From positions 1,217,501 through 1,281,500 of the forward strand of contig JACKAC010000001.1 in NCBI GenBank assembly GCA_020635255.1: a DNA stretch of 64,000 nucleotides. The letters run 5' to 3'. Source of the stretch: Ignavibacteriales bacterium. Lineage in GTDB: Bacteria; Bacteroidota; Ignavibacteria; Tepidaquicellales; Tepidaquicellaceae. A model generated the notes under the pieces. The model saw only the letters and a program-made list of their open reading frames with translations. It was not told where the DNA came from and did not search any database. The position numbers were made by a program, and so were the translations under genes. This document shows, one piece after another, positions 1-7,982 of the stretch; position 1 is the first letter of the stretch; the number at the start of each line of letters is the position of its first letter.

Positions 1-519
1 GAAGTAAAAGAGCAATTTAGAACAAAAAGTGAAGAGATATCGGGTATTCAAGAGCCAGAGAAAGAAGTGGTTATCGAAGGCGAAATCGAGGTTGGTGACG
101 GTGTAAGATTGAAAGATACAAATACGACGGGCTTTGTGCTGGAGATTTCAGGGAATAACGTGCAGATAAATGCGAATGGATTGACATTGAAAGCGAAGTT
201 ATCCGATTTAGAAAAGGTTAGCAGAAAGGAAGTAAAAGAAACGAACAGGTATTCTGAAAGGGATATCAGCATGGAAGGAATCAAGACTTCGCTAGATCTC
301 AGGGGTATGTACACTGATGAAGTAGAGAATTATATAGAAAAATTTCTTTCAGATGCTTATGCCGGAGGAATGAAGGAAGTAAATATCATTCATGGAAAGG
401 GAAGCGGTAAGTTAAGAAATGAGGTTACACGTATTTTAAAATCTAATCCCATTGTTAAGTCGTCTCGCCTCGGCGGTATTAGGGAAGGGGACTCAGGTGT
501 AACTATAGTCGAATTATAG
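1..519 (+). CDS. mutS2: Endonuclease MutS2, C-terminal part (5' end outside window)
   Basis: The frame is open from the first base, so this is the last 172 codons of a longer gene. The tail holds a small beta-rich stretch (VGDGVRLKDTNTTGFVLEI, nt 91-147) as in the MutS2 connector, then an Smr domain. The Smr domain shows LDLRG at nt 292-306 and HGKGSGKLR at about nt 391-417. The Smr domain is the nuclease part of MutS2, a MutS-like ATPase linked in other bacteria to suppression of recombination or to rescue of collided ribosomes. The ATPase core is not visible here. A stand-alone Smr protein is less likely because the open frame and connector continue to the window edge. Confidence 0.85.
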   Translation, partial: EVKEQFRTKSEEISGIQEPEKEVVIEGEIEVGDGVRLKDTNTTGFVLEISGNNVQINANGLTLKAKLSDLEKVSRKEVKETNRYSERDISMEGIKTSLDLRGMYTDEVENYIEKFLSDAYAGGMKEVNIIHGKGSGKLRNEVTRILKSNPIVKSSRLGGIREGDSGVTIVEL

Positions 520-569
520 TTCGATATTTCATCCCTCAAAAAAATGTTTAGTCGTATTATATTACAGGT

Positions 570-1949
570 ATGAGTAAAATTTCAGGAAAACCAGACAGAA
601 TATTAATTGTGGATGATGAGCAGAGTATTATTGATACTCTAAAGCTTATTTTGAGCCATGAGAATTATATTGTTGATGGATGCCTGGATGGAGCCTCAGC
701 TTTAAAGAAAGTTCAAGATGAGAAGTTTGATCTTATACTTCTAGATATAAAAATGCCCAGAATGGATGGAATGGAAGTCCTGGACAGATTAATGGAGATG
801 AGCAGAGATTTTGTGGTTATAATGATATCGGGGCATGGAAATATCGAAACCGCAGTTGAAGCAACTAAAAAGGGTGCTTATAACTTCCTTCAAAAACCTC
901 TTCCTGATCTTCATGAGCTAAAGATAATTATTAAGAATGCGATAGATTTTAAGAAGTCTAGAGACCAGTTAAGTGAACTTCGTAAGGAATTAATTGAATC
1001 CAACAAGATAGTCGGTAACAGCCCGGAAATCGAAAGTGTATTAGAGCTTATAAATAAATTTGCTAACCTTAATTCAAATGTTCTTATAACCGGGGAGAGC
1101 GGAACAGGCAAAAAACTTGTTGCAAAACAGATACATCTTCTCTCATCACGAGCAAAAGAACCCTTCATCAGTATTAGCTGTGCTTCACTTAACGAATCAA
1201 ACATCGACGGGGAGCTTTTTGGTAAGACCGAGGATGGTGGGCAAGTAGTATCACCCGGAAAACTAGAAGAAGTGAACGGTGGAACGGTATTCTTTGACGA
1301 GATAACCCATCTCTCTCTTGATTCGCAGGCAAAAATCCTAAAGGTTATAGAGGAGAATAAATTCTCACGACCGGGTTTTGAGAAGGAAGTTGAGCTGGAT
1401 GTAAGGTTCATATTTTCCTCTAATAAAGATCTTATTACAGAAATAGAAGAAGGTAGATTTCGGGAAGATCTTTTTCATAGGATTCATGTCTTGATCATCG
1501 ATGTGCCTCCGCTACGTGAAAGGACGGGGGATATAGAGCAACTAATAGATTACTTTACGGAAAGGATATGTTCGGCGAATAATATTCCGGTTAAGAAGTT
1601 TACAACTCAAGCGGTGGCACTATTGAAGACATTCCGCTGGCCCGGTAATGTAAGGGAACTCCGAAATCTTATCGAGAGACTGATATTTACTGTTAACAAG
1701 GACAGTATAGACGCGGACGACATTGAGATGCCCGGATCAAAGCACTCTAAAGTATTAACAGATCTGATCAACAGGAATATGTCATTGAATGATTTTCAAA
1801 ATGAATCAGAGAAGCTCTTTCTGATGAAAATGCTGAATGATTACGATTATAATGTTACGCAGACGGCTGAAGCTCTTCAGATACAGCGCAGTCACCTGTA
1901 TAAGCTTATGAATAAATACGACATACCTCTACCAAGCAAAGTAAAGTAA
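570..1949 (+). CDS. NtrC-family response regulator with degenerate GAFTGA loop
   Basis: A 459-residue three-domain regulator. The receiver domain (about 10-125) has acidic residues D15/D16, phosphoacceptor D59 and K109. The AAA+ domain (about 145-375) has Walker A GESGTGKK at 175-182, Walker B FFDE at 241-244, the arginine-rich REDLFHR segment at 298-304 and WPGNVREL at 357-364. A Fis-type helix-turn-helix covers about 415-452. Between ELFG (215-218) and GGTVFFDE, the sigma-54 contact loop GAFTGA is absent and the segment is about three residues shorter than usual. ATP binding should be intact, but classical sigma-54 activation is doubtful. No histidine kinase lies next to it. The stop codon abuts the stop of the convergent T9SS gene. 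Confidence 0.9.
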   Translation: MSKISGKPDRILIVDDEQSIIDTLKLILSHENYIVDGCLDGASALKKVQDEKFDLILLDIKMPRMDGMEVLDRLMEMSRDFVVIMISGHGNIETAVEATKKGAYNFLQKPLPDLHELKIIIKNAIDFKKSRDQLSELRKELIESNKIVGNSPEIESVLELINKFANLNSNVLITGESGTGKKLVAKQIHLLSSRAKEPFISISCASLNESNIDGELFGKTEDGGQVVSPGKLEEVNGGTVFFDEITHLSLDSQAKILKVIEENKFSRPGFEKEVELDVRFIFSSNKDLITEIEEGRFREDLFHRIHVLIIDVPPLRERTGDIEQLIDYFTERICSANNIPVKKFTTQAVALLKTFRWPGNVRELRNLIERLIFTVNKDSIDADDIEMPGSKHSKVLTDLINRNMSLNDFQNESEKLFLMKMLNDYDYNVTQTAEALQIQRSHLYKLMNKYDIPLPSKVK

Positions 1950-3230
1950 TTATTTAATTACTATCATCTTTTTTGTTTCCGTAAATGTATTATTCTCGCC
2001 GTTAAAATCTAATCTATAGAAATACGTACCGGAGGACTGAGATTCAGCATTAAATAGTGTTTTGTAGTTACCTACATTCATATCTCCATTCACAAGGGTA
2101 GATACTCTTCGGCCGTATATATCAAATACTTCTAATGTAATATGACCTCTTTCCGGTATTGAAAACTCTATATTAGTAACCGGATTAAAGGGATTAGGAT
2201 AGTTTTGTTCTAATTTGAATTTACTTGCTATGGAATTAGTTTGTATAACCGAAGTGGCTGTACCGTTTCTGTAAACTCCACTGCTTCCGGTACCGGCAAA
2301 GACAAAATTACTTTCGGAGCCTGTAATTGAATAAACTGTCTGACCTGATGGAATTCCTGTCTCGAATAGCGACCAATTATTGCCGCCATTGGTAGACCTA
2401 TATAAATTACCCGAATTACTAACGTAAATATTATCTTCATTATCAATGTGAAGATCTTCAACAGTACTTTCGCCTACACCTAACGGGATCCAGCTCGAAC
2501 CATTATCAGTAGATTTCCAGACCGAATTCCCGGAGGCATTGCTGGTTCCAATATATAAAACTCCTTCGGAATTTTTATCCATGTCTGCTACATAGGGAGT
2601 GAAGGAAGTTATGCTCCAGTTGACGCCGTTATTTGTCGATACGATCACGCCTCCAAGTGAAGTTCCTCCGTATATACGCCCATCATCAGCTAAAACCATT
2701 GCATTTAAAAAGCCGGCACCAAGCAACGTGACGATATTCCATGTTGCACCGCCGTCGGTTGATCTTACAATCCGGGCTGCAATATCACCAATAGTGGGTC
2801 CTATAGTAAATGACATGCCTGCAAGGTAGTTCATGCTGTCAATAAAAACAATGTCACCACCTAGAGCGAAATTATTCGGACGGCTCTCGTTATAAACTTC
2901 AGTCCAGTTATCTCCTGAATCGGTCGATCGATATAGTCTGATTGATGAAGTAGAATTGGCTAAAGCATAGAATATACCATTCGGCGCGCAAATTAGTTTA
3001 TATACACGGGGAGTACTAACCATGTAAGAAGTAGTATTCCAGTTTACACCGTTGTTAGTTGTTTTGTAAATCCCAACAGCCCAACTGGAGGCGACAACAT
3101 TTCCATTACCGTCATCTGCCATCGAATAGATATAATCGGTTGGCGAAGAGAGTGGAGCAGTTTGAGTCCATACCTGGGCTACCAATCCCGCAGGAAGTAT
3201 AATTAAAAATAGGATAATTAACTTTTTCAT
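1950..3230 (-). CDS. Secreted Asp-box (BNR) repeat protein with T9SS sorting domain
   Basis: A 426-residue protein. A signal peptide (about 1-19, ending GLVAQ) is followed by repeated Asp-box motifs of the form S-x-D-x-G-x-x-W, for example STDSGDNW, STDGGATW, STDNGSSW and STNGGNNW. These are typical of a sialidase- or sortilin-like beta-propeller. The last 84 residues, from NYPNPFNP at 343, form a type A T9SS C-terminal domain ending KKMIVIK. This predicts export by Sec, then outer-membrane translocation by T9SS. No catalytic sialidase residues are evident, so the ligand is unknown. The leader just upstream holds short inverted repeats (3241-3279). Confidence 0.85.
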   Translation of the reverse strand: MKKLIILFLIILPAGLVAQVWTQTAPLSSPTDYIYSMADDGNGNVVASSWAVGIYKTTNNGVNWNTTSYMVSTPRVYKLICAPNGIFYALANSTSSIRLYRSTDSGDNWTEVYNESRPNNFALGGDIVFIDSMNYLAGMSFTIGPTIGDIAARIVRSTDGGATWNIVTLLGAGFLNAMVLADDGRIYGGTSLGGVIVSTNNGVNWSITSFTPYVADMDKNSEGVLYIGTSNASGNSVWKSTDNGSSWIPLGVGESTVEDLHIDNEDNIYVSNSGNLYRSTNGGNNWSLFETGIPSGQTVYSITGSESNFVFAGTGSSGVYRNGTATSVIQTNSIASKFKLEQNYPNPFNPVTNIEFSIPERGHITLEVFDIYGRRVSTLVNGDMNVGNYKTLFNAESQSSGTYFYRLDFNGENNTFTETKKMIVIK

Positions 3231-3240
3231 ATAATTAGTT

Positions 3241-3279
3241 TTAGGTTATTATCCCATAACCACTTCCAAATTAACCTAA
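3241..3279 (-). promoter_or_regulatory. Inverted repeats in leader of the T9SS Asp-box gene
   Basis: Two overlapping inverted repeats lie 10-49 nt upstream of the start codon. TTAGGTTA (3241-3248) pairs with TAACCTAA (3272-3279), and GGTTAT (3244-3249) pairs with ATAACC (3256-3261). They share bases, so only one can form at a time. They could be RNA hairpins or an operator. In AT-rich DNA short repeats also arise by chance. Confidence 0.25.
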
Positions 3280-3393
3280 AAAGCCTAGTTTTACAAAGAA
3301 TTATAATTATAAATGTATCACAGTAATAAAATGAAAACTACAAAAATCGTTATTATAGAAAGAAAATTAAATATATATAATGTAAATTGTATC

Positions 3394-4797
3394 ATGAATA
3401 ATACTGAATTGATATTACTATTAAAATCATTTAATCGGACAGAAATAACCCGATTAGGTGAATTTGTAAAGTCGGAGTATTTTAACAAGCTTAAAAATCT
3501 TGTTAAGCTATATGACATATTGTATAAACATTTCCCAGATTTTAATATAGAAAAGGAAGATATTTTTAATGAGGTATTTACAGGTGAAGAATTCGATGAT
3601 GCAAGATTGAGGGTGCTTTTTTCACGCATGTTGTCAATAAGCAAAACATTCTTAGGTTATGAATTATATAAAGGTGATCGTTTGGGAGTTTTATTAAACG
3701 AGAGCAGGGCGATGTACCGGAAGGGACAGTTAAAATCGTTTAGGAAAAGTATCAAAGATACCGATAGAACACTTAATGAACAGGAAGTAAAAGATGAAAC
3801 AGGTTTATATAAAATGTACGAGCTTACTTTACTTAAAAACTCTGTGAAAGGAAATTATGGCTTAACAGAAGAAGATCTACGAGAAGAAGAAAATTTATTA
3901 TTACTTAATTCCATTTTATCCTTACTTAGGACATATATTACTTTAATGAACCGAGCTTCGGTATTGGAATTCAAGGATAAGACCGACAGGATAGAAATAA
4001 TTGAACCCCTTATAAGTGAATTTGAATCACATCCTCTCGTAAAGGTATATTATAGTATTTACAAACTTCTCAAATACCCGGAGAAGGAGGAATTGTTTTC
4101 AAATTGCCTTAGATTGCTCAATGAAAGTGACAGGTATTTTAAATCGGAAGATGTTTTCGATCTTTATGTGACACTTCTGAATTATTGTGTTCTTAAAACA
4201 GGGAATATTTTATTTCGGAAGTACAAATTGACAATTTATAAAACTATGATCGAAAGGGGTTATTTACCAAGAGAGGGGATGGAGTTTCCATATGTTTATT
4301 TTAATAACATAGTTAATTCGGCTATAGAATCAGAGGAGTTCGACTGGGGGTGGGAATTCCTGGAGAGTAACAAAGGATTCCTTGAGCCTGGAATGAAGGA
4401 TAATATTATTTCACTGTGTGAAGCAAAATTGTATTACGGGGCAAAAAAGTATGATGAAGCTCTTAATTGCCTGGCAAAAGTAAGTAATCCTGAAACAGAT
4501 GATGTATTCTATAAACTTGCAATAAGGGATCTGCAAATAAAAATACTTTTTGATATGGGGCACTATGAGAGTATTTATTCTGCAATAGACAGCTATGTAC
4601 ACTATCTGAATAGGAGCAGGATACTGAATTCTTCCTCAAAGGAAAACTACAGACTTTATTTAAAATATCTTAAAAGACTTATCGATATAATTACGGGAAA
4701 TAAAAATGATGTGGGGGATTTCAGAATTGATCTGGAGCAGGAACGGGAATTTATTTTTAAAAACTGGATAAAAGAAAAAGCAGGTAAATTGGCTTAA
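3394..4797 (+). CDS. Helical repeat protein of unknown function (paralogue A)
   Basis: A predicted 467-residue, mostly alpha-helical protein with no signal peptide and no recognisable catalytic motif. I place the start at ATG 3394 (MNNTEL). From there the N-terminus lines up with the paralogue at 5657: both begin with a leucine-rich helix, SF, a charged E-rich helix, then S-x-x-x-N and a P-[DE]-F motif near residue 45-50. An upstream ATG at 3313 would add 27 residues that have no counterpart. The C-terminal third (A-x-LYYGAKKYDEAL) looks like TPR/alpha-solenoid helices. Similar N-termini occur in uncharacterised Bacteroidetes proteins as I recall them. Function unknown. Confidence 0.75.
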   Translation: MNNTELILLLKSFNRTEITRLGEFVKSEYFNKLKNLVKLYDILYKHFPDFNIEKEDIFNEVFTGEEFDDARLRVLFSRMLSISKTFLGYELYKGDRLGVLLNESRAMYRKGQLKSFRKSIKDTDRTLNEQEVKDETGLYKMYELTLLKNSVKGNYGLTEEDLREEENLLLLNSILSLLRTYITLMNRASVLEFKDKTDRIEIIEPLISEFESHPLVKVYYSIYKLLKYPEKEELFSNCLRLLNESDRYFKSEDVFDLYVTLLNYCVLKTGNILFRKYKLTIYKTMIERGYLPREGMEFPYVYFNNIVNSAIESEEFDWGWEFLESNKGFLEPGMKDNIISLCEAKLYYGAKKYDEALNCLAKVSNPETDDVFYKLAIRDLQIKILFDMGHYESIYSAIDSYVHYLNRSRILNSSSKENYRLYLKYLKRLIDIITGNKNDVGDFRIDLEQEREFIFKNWIKEKAGKLA

Positions 4798-4883
4798 ACG
4801 TTTATGTTTTTCTCCCCGGTATATCTCCAAAGAAATATGTCTGCTGAGACCTAAATACCAAGGGGTAATTAATTTATGCAAAA

Positions 4884-4909
4884 GCGCTTCTTTCATCAGA
4901 AAGAAGCGC
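4884..4909 (-). terminator. Rho-independent terminator for the LRR gene
   Basis: A perfect 11-bp stem, GCGCTTCTTTC (4884-4894) with GAAAGAAGCGC (4899-4909), closes a 4-nt loop. Read on the minus strand it is followed by TTTT, and it lies about 55 nt past the stop of the minus-strand LRR gene. The plus-strand side lacks a T tract, so it probably serves the minus strand. Confidence 0.65.
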
Positions 4910-4964
4910 CGGAGTATCAATGTTATAAATGGGCAATAAATAACATTGAAGAGAACAAAAAAAT

Positions 4965-5381
4965 TTATTTTAAAATTATCCTGGCTCTGGTGAGCTTTTT
5001 TAATTGGGAAATATTCCAATGCCAGTCATCATAATCGAGATAAAGTTCTTTTAAAAATTTTAATTTATTTAGCTCTTCAGGTAAATAATAAATATCGTTT
5101 CCAGTAAGGTCTAATACCCTAAGATTATTTAGGTTTTCAATTTTAGAGGAAACTTCGGTTATGGAATTATTACTTAAATTCAGATAGTATAAGTTTTTAT
5201 TGGTGTATATATAATCAGGGATTTCTGTAAGGTTTTTCCTGCTTAAGTCAACCTCCGTAGAGTTGGATATCAATTCGATTAGGGATGTATCTGAACCGGC
5301 TGTTTTATCGGATTGAGAGTATAAAGTTACTTTGAATATTATTAAAAATATAAAAACCAGAGTATATTTTATTGATTTCAT
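4965..5381 (-). CDS. Small secreted leucine-rich-repeat protein
   Basis: A 138-residue protein with a hydrophobic signal peptide (about 1-22, ending TLYSQ). About four leucine-rich repeats follow, with the pattern L-x-x-L-x-L-x-x-N-x-I/L. Examples are LYYLNLSNNSITEV and LRVLDLTGNDIYYLP at about 70-105. There is no enzymatic motif and no T9SS tail, so it is probably periplasmic. LRR proteins of this size usually act in protein binding; the partner is unknown. It sits between the two helical paralogues on the opposite strand and is followed by its own terminator. Confidence 0.75.
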   Translation of the reverse strand: MKSIKYTLVFIFLIIFKVTLYSQSDKTAGSDTSLIELISNSTEVDLSRKNLTEIPDYIYTNKNLYYLNLSNNSITEVSSKIENLNNLRVLDLTGNDIYYLPEELNKLKFLKELYLDYDDWHWNISQLKKLTRARIILK

Positions 5382-5419
5382 AATTTTAAATATAATTTTA
5401 TATTGAGTTGAGAATTAAA

Positions 5420-5569
5420 TTATGGAGCAACCATCCGGCATACCGGCGATGCCTTTAAAGCTTCTATGAATGCACTCATAAAAGCTGGATGATTACTCAC
5501 ATTTTCTTGAGCTGTGTAAAAGTAGAAAGAAATATTCCACAGGTCAAAGAAACTTTTAGCCGGATTTCA
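5420..5569 (-). pseudogene. Possible gene remnant or unannotated small ORF
   Basis: In the 275-bp interval between the LRR gene and paralogue B, the minus strand has 48 consecutive sense codons (5566-5423) before TAA at 5422-5420. The peptide looks protein-like (PAKSFFDLWNISFYFY, then NHPAFMSAFIEALKASPV). An in-frame TGA at 5569-5567 precedes it, with more sense codons above that. The only ATG in the open part (5479) would leave 19 residues. It may be the decayed 3' end of a gene or repeat, or chance. Confidence 0.25.
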
Positions 5570-5656
5570 TCTTATAACCTTCCGGAGAAAAACATTTTTA
5601 GTTGAATTTCAAACAATTTTGAGGCTTCCTAGCTAAAAACCTTCATTTATACACCA

Positions 5657-7138
5657 ATGAAAAAAAGTTCTGTTTTAAAAATTCTCAGATCTTTTTCCAA
5701 GAATGAGATGGAAGAATTCAGGGATTTTTTAATCTCACCCTTTCACAACAAAAAATCTATGGTAGTAAGGTTGTTCGATGTGATACGGAAAAAGGGACCG
5801 GAGTTTATCGATGATTCACTTGAAAAAGAAATGATCTGGGAAAAGATCTACCCCGGTAAACCATATAACTACGGGGTAATGAAAAATTTAATCCACGATC
5901 TTACAAAACTTGCAGAAAATTTCATAAGCTATCTTAAATATGAAGAATCACCGGGTTTTCACAGAAATATGTTAGAGAGTCTTCATGAAAGAAATGTTAC
6001 TGAAATATTTATAAATAAACTGATAAAATTTAAAAAGCATATCGAAAAATCAAATCTTAATGAGTTTTCGAAATTGGAAAATCTAACATTCTATTATGAA
6101 CTTCGTTCCTATTGCACTAAATTTCCCATGGATGATTCATATAATATTGCCAATGAGTTAAAAACCAAAGAGAAATTTTCTTCGTTAAATATGATGAACG
6201 CGTTTTTACCTTGGTATCTACAAAGCGCGAATGTTGTTACCAATTATGATATTAGTGTTTATAAAGATCTATTGGATTTCTTATATAATAATTTTCGTGA
6301 AAACGAAAGTTCTGATATTATAAAGTTGTATTCTCTTTTTCTTGTGAGTATCGAAGACATTAATGATACGAGCAAATTTGATGAATTACGGATGGAGTTT
6401 AAAAACAGGAAAGATGCTCTTCACCATAAGGATAAATTCCGAATATATGAACTGGTTTCATTATTGTATGAAATGAATTTTCGAAACGGTGTAAGAAGTT
6501 ATGATGTAGAGTATCTTAATCACTGGTTTGAAGTTGTTGATAAACAGGTATATACAATTAGTCCGAAAGGATATTTAGATCTTATAACTTTTAGAAATGT
6601 TCTTATACTGTGTAGGAGAACTGAATCTACAGATATAATGGAGAAGTTTATAGAAATAGGAATAGAAAAAGTAAATCCGGCTGTAAAAGATACTTTGTAT
6701 AACTATTCCTGCGCAGTATTGTACTATGAAAAAGACGAATACGAAAAGGTTCTCGAATATGAAAAAAGGACCGTCTTTAGCGGATTACTGAATTCAGACA
6801 AAGAGAATCTTTATTTTAAGATGGATCTAAAGACCATAACTTTAAAGAGTTCGTACGAGCTTGAGTTGTTTGAGGAAGTGTTTTCTCAAATCGATTCTTT
6901 TAAACATTTTCTCCGAAACACTGTATTAATACCCGCAAATTTTAAAGAGTTAAGGTATGATTTTTTAAAATGTCTTAATGAGCTTACGAAACTCAGGATA
7001 AGCTATAATGAATATGCTCTAAGAAGTCTAAGTACAAGGGTAGAAAGTACACGTGATGGCTGGCTTATCAAAAAAGTAAATGATTATTTAAGTCAATATT
7101 CAGGGCAACAAAACACTGAAGAACTTCAAAGCTCATAG
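5657..7138 (+). CDS. Helical repeat protein of unknown function (paralogue B)
   Basis: A 493-residue, soluble, alpha-helical protein paralogous to the product of 3394-4797. The shared N-terminal block of about 95 residues begins ILRSFSKNEMEEFRDFL, continues with SPFHNKK, and is followed by the YPGKPYNYGVMKNL segment. The C-terminal half has a matching helical pair (AVLYYEKDEYEKVLEYE) and a terminal FLKCLNEL-type helix. No signal peptide, membrane segment or catalytic motif is visible. The block resembles an uncharacterised family that is expanded in Bacteroidetes. The two copies are strongly diverged, so the duplication is old. Function unknown. Confidence 0.8.
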   Translation: MKKSSVLKILRSFSKNEMEEFRDFLISPFHNKKSMVVRLFDVIRKKGPEFIDDSLEKEMIWEKIYPGKPYNYGVMKNLIHDLTKLAENFISYLKYEESPGFHRNMLESLHERNVTEIFINKLIKFKKHIEKSNLNEFSKLENLTFYYELRSYCTKFPMDDSYNIANELKTKEKFSSLNMMNAFLPWYLQSANVVTNYDISVYKDLLDFLYNNFRENESSDIIKLYSLFLVSIEDINDTSKFDELRMEFKNRKDALHHKDKFRIYELVSLLYEMNFRNGVRSYDVEYLNHWFEVVDKQVYTISPKGYLDLITFRNVLILCRRTESTDIMEKFIEIGIEKVNPAVKDTLYNYSCAVLYYEKDEYEKVLEYEKRTVFSGLLNSDKENLYFKMDLKTITLKSSYELELFEEVFSQIDSFKHFLRNTVLIPANFKELRYDFLKCLNELTKLRISYNEYALRSLSTRVESTRDGWLIKKVNDYLSQYSGQQNTEELQSS

Positions 7139-7143
7139 ACTTA

Positions 7144-7896
7144 TCACATATTTTTCTGTCTGAATATTTCATATAGAAACACTCCTGCTGATACGGAAGC
7201 ATTGAGCGAATCTAGTTTGCCTGCCATAGGTATGCGTAATAAAAGATCACAATTTTTACGGATGAGGTCTCGCATACCCGTTCCTTCACTTCCGATAACC
7301 AGCCCAAGCGGCATTTTGAGGTCGGTTTCGAAGATGGTTTTATCAGCCTTGAGATCTGTTCCGGCTATCCAGTATCCATTCTTCTTCAGGTATTCGATAC
7401 TATGGGCAAGGTTCGTTTCCTTTGCTATCTGGATATGATTTACTGCCCCGGAAGAGGATTTGAAAACAGTATGGTTAACTTCTGCTGAGTTGTGGCGGGG
7501 TATTACGATTCCATCAGCGCCCAGACATACGGCAGAACGTATGATCGCACCCATATTATGAGGGTCGGTTATTTCATCCATTAAAACTATTACCGGATTA
7601 ATAATCCCATGGTCTTTTATACCGTCAATAATTTCTTTTAACGGGGTATATTCGAAGTCTTTGATAAATCCGATAACTCCCTGCGAAATTCCTTCTTTTT
7701 TGTTGTTCCTATTAAAAAATTTCTCGAACCCAAAACGGTTAAGCATCATTAGATTAATACCATTCTCCTCTGCCAGTTTAACTATCTTTTTAAGTTTTGG
7801 CTCGGGTTTTAGTGTCTTTAAGAGAACTATCTTGTTAAGCTCTTTTGGAGTCGTCACAAGGATCTCATATACAGGATTTTTACCGATTACTATCAT
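7144..7896 (-). CDS. rlmB: 23S rRNA (guanosine-2'-O-)-methyltransferase, RlmB/TrmH family
   Basis: A 250-residue SpoU/TrmH (SPOUT) methyltransferase. The N-terminal part (about 1-75) resembles the substrate-binding domain of RlmB, beginning with the typical IGKNPVYEIL. The catalytic part shows the three SPOUT motifs: DPHNMGAIIRSA, LVIGSEGTGM, and the C-terminal LRIPMAGKLDSLNASVSAGV of the knotted SAM site. The RlmB reaction is 2'-O-methylation of a guanosine (G2251 in E. coli) in 23S rRNA. A tRNA-modifying paralogue of the same family cannot be excluded. It converges on paralogue B and is divergent from aspA. Confidence 0.88.
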   Translation of the reverse strand: MIVIGKNPVYEILVTTPKELNKIVLLKTLKPEPKLKKIVKLAEENGINLMMLNRFGFEKFFNRNNKKEGISQGVIGFIKDFEYTPLKEIIDGIKDHGIINPVIVLMDEITDPHNMGAIIRSAVCLGADGIVIPRHNSAEVNHTVFKSSSGAVNHIQIAKETNLAHSIEYLKKNGYWIAGTDLKADKTIFETDLKMPLGLVIGSEGTGMRDLIRKNCDLLLRIPMAGKLDSLNASVSAGVFLYEIFRQKNM

Positions 7897-7982
7897 TTCT
7901 GGGAATTATTAGTATAATTCTTAATTAAATTAATATAATTATATTTGTTATTTAATTTAATTAACAAAATTTAGCTCAATAA

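Noticed and set aside
911..1411. A 166-codon frame on the minus strand
   Set aside because: It is antisense to the AAA+ domain of the response regulator and has the low-complexity look of a shadow frame.
3313..3393. Upstream start for the helical paralogue A
   Set aside because: The extra residues are absent from paralogue B and the region is AT-rich intergenic-like; ATG 3394 aligns with paralogue B.
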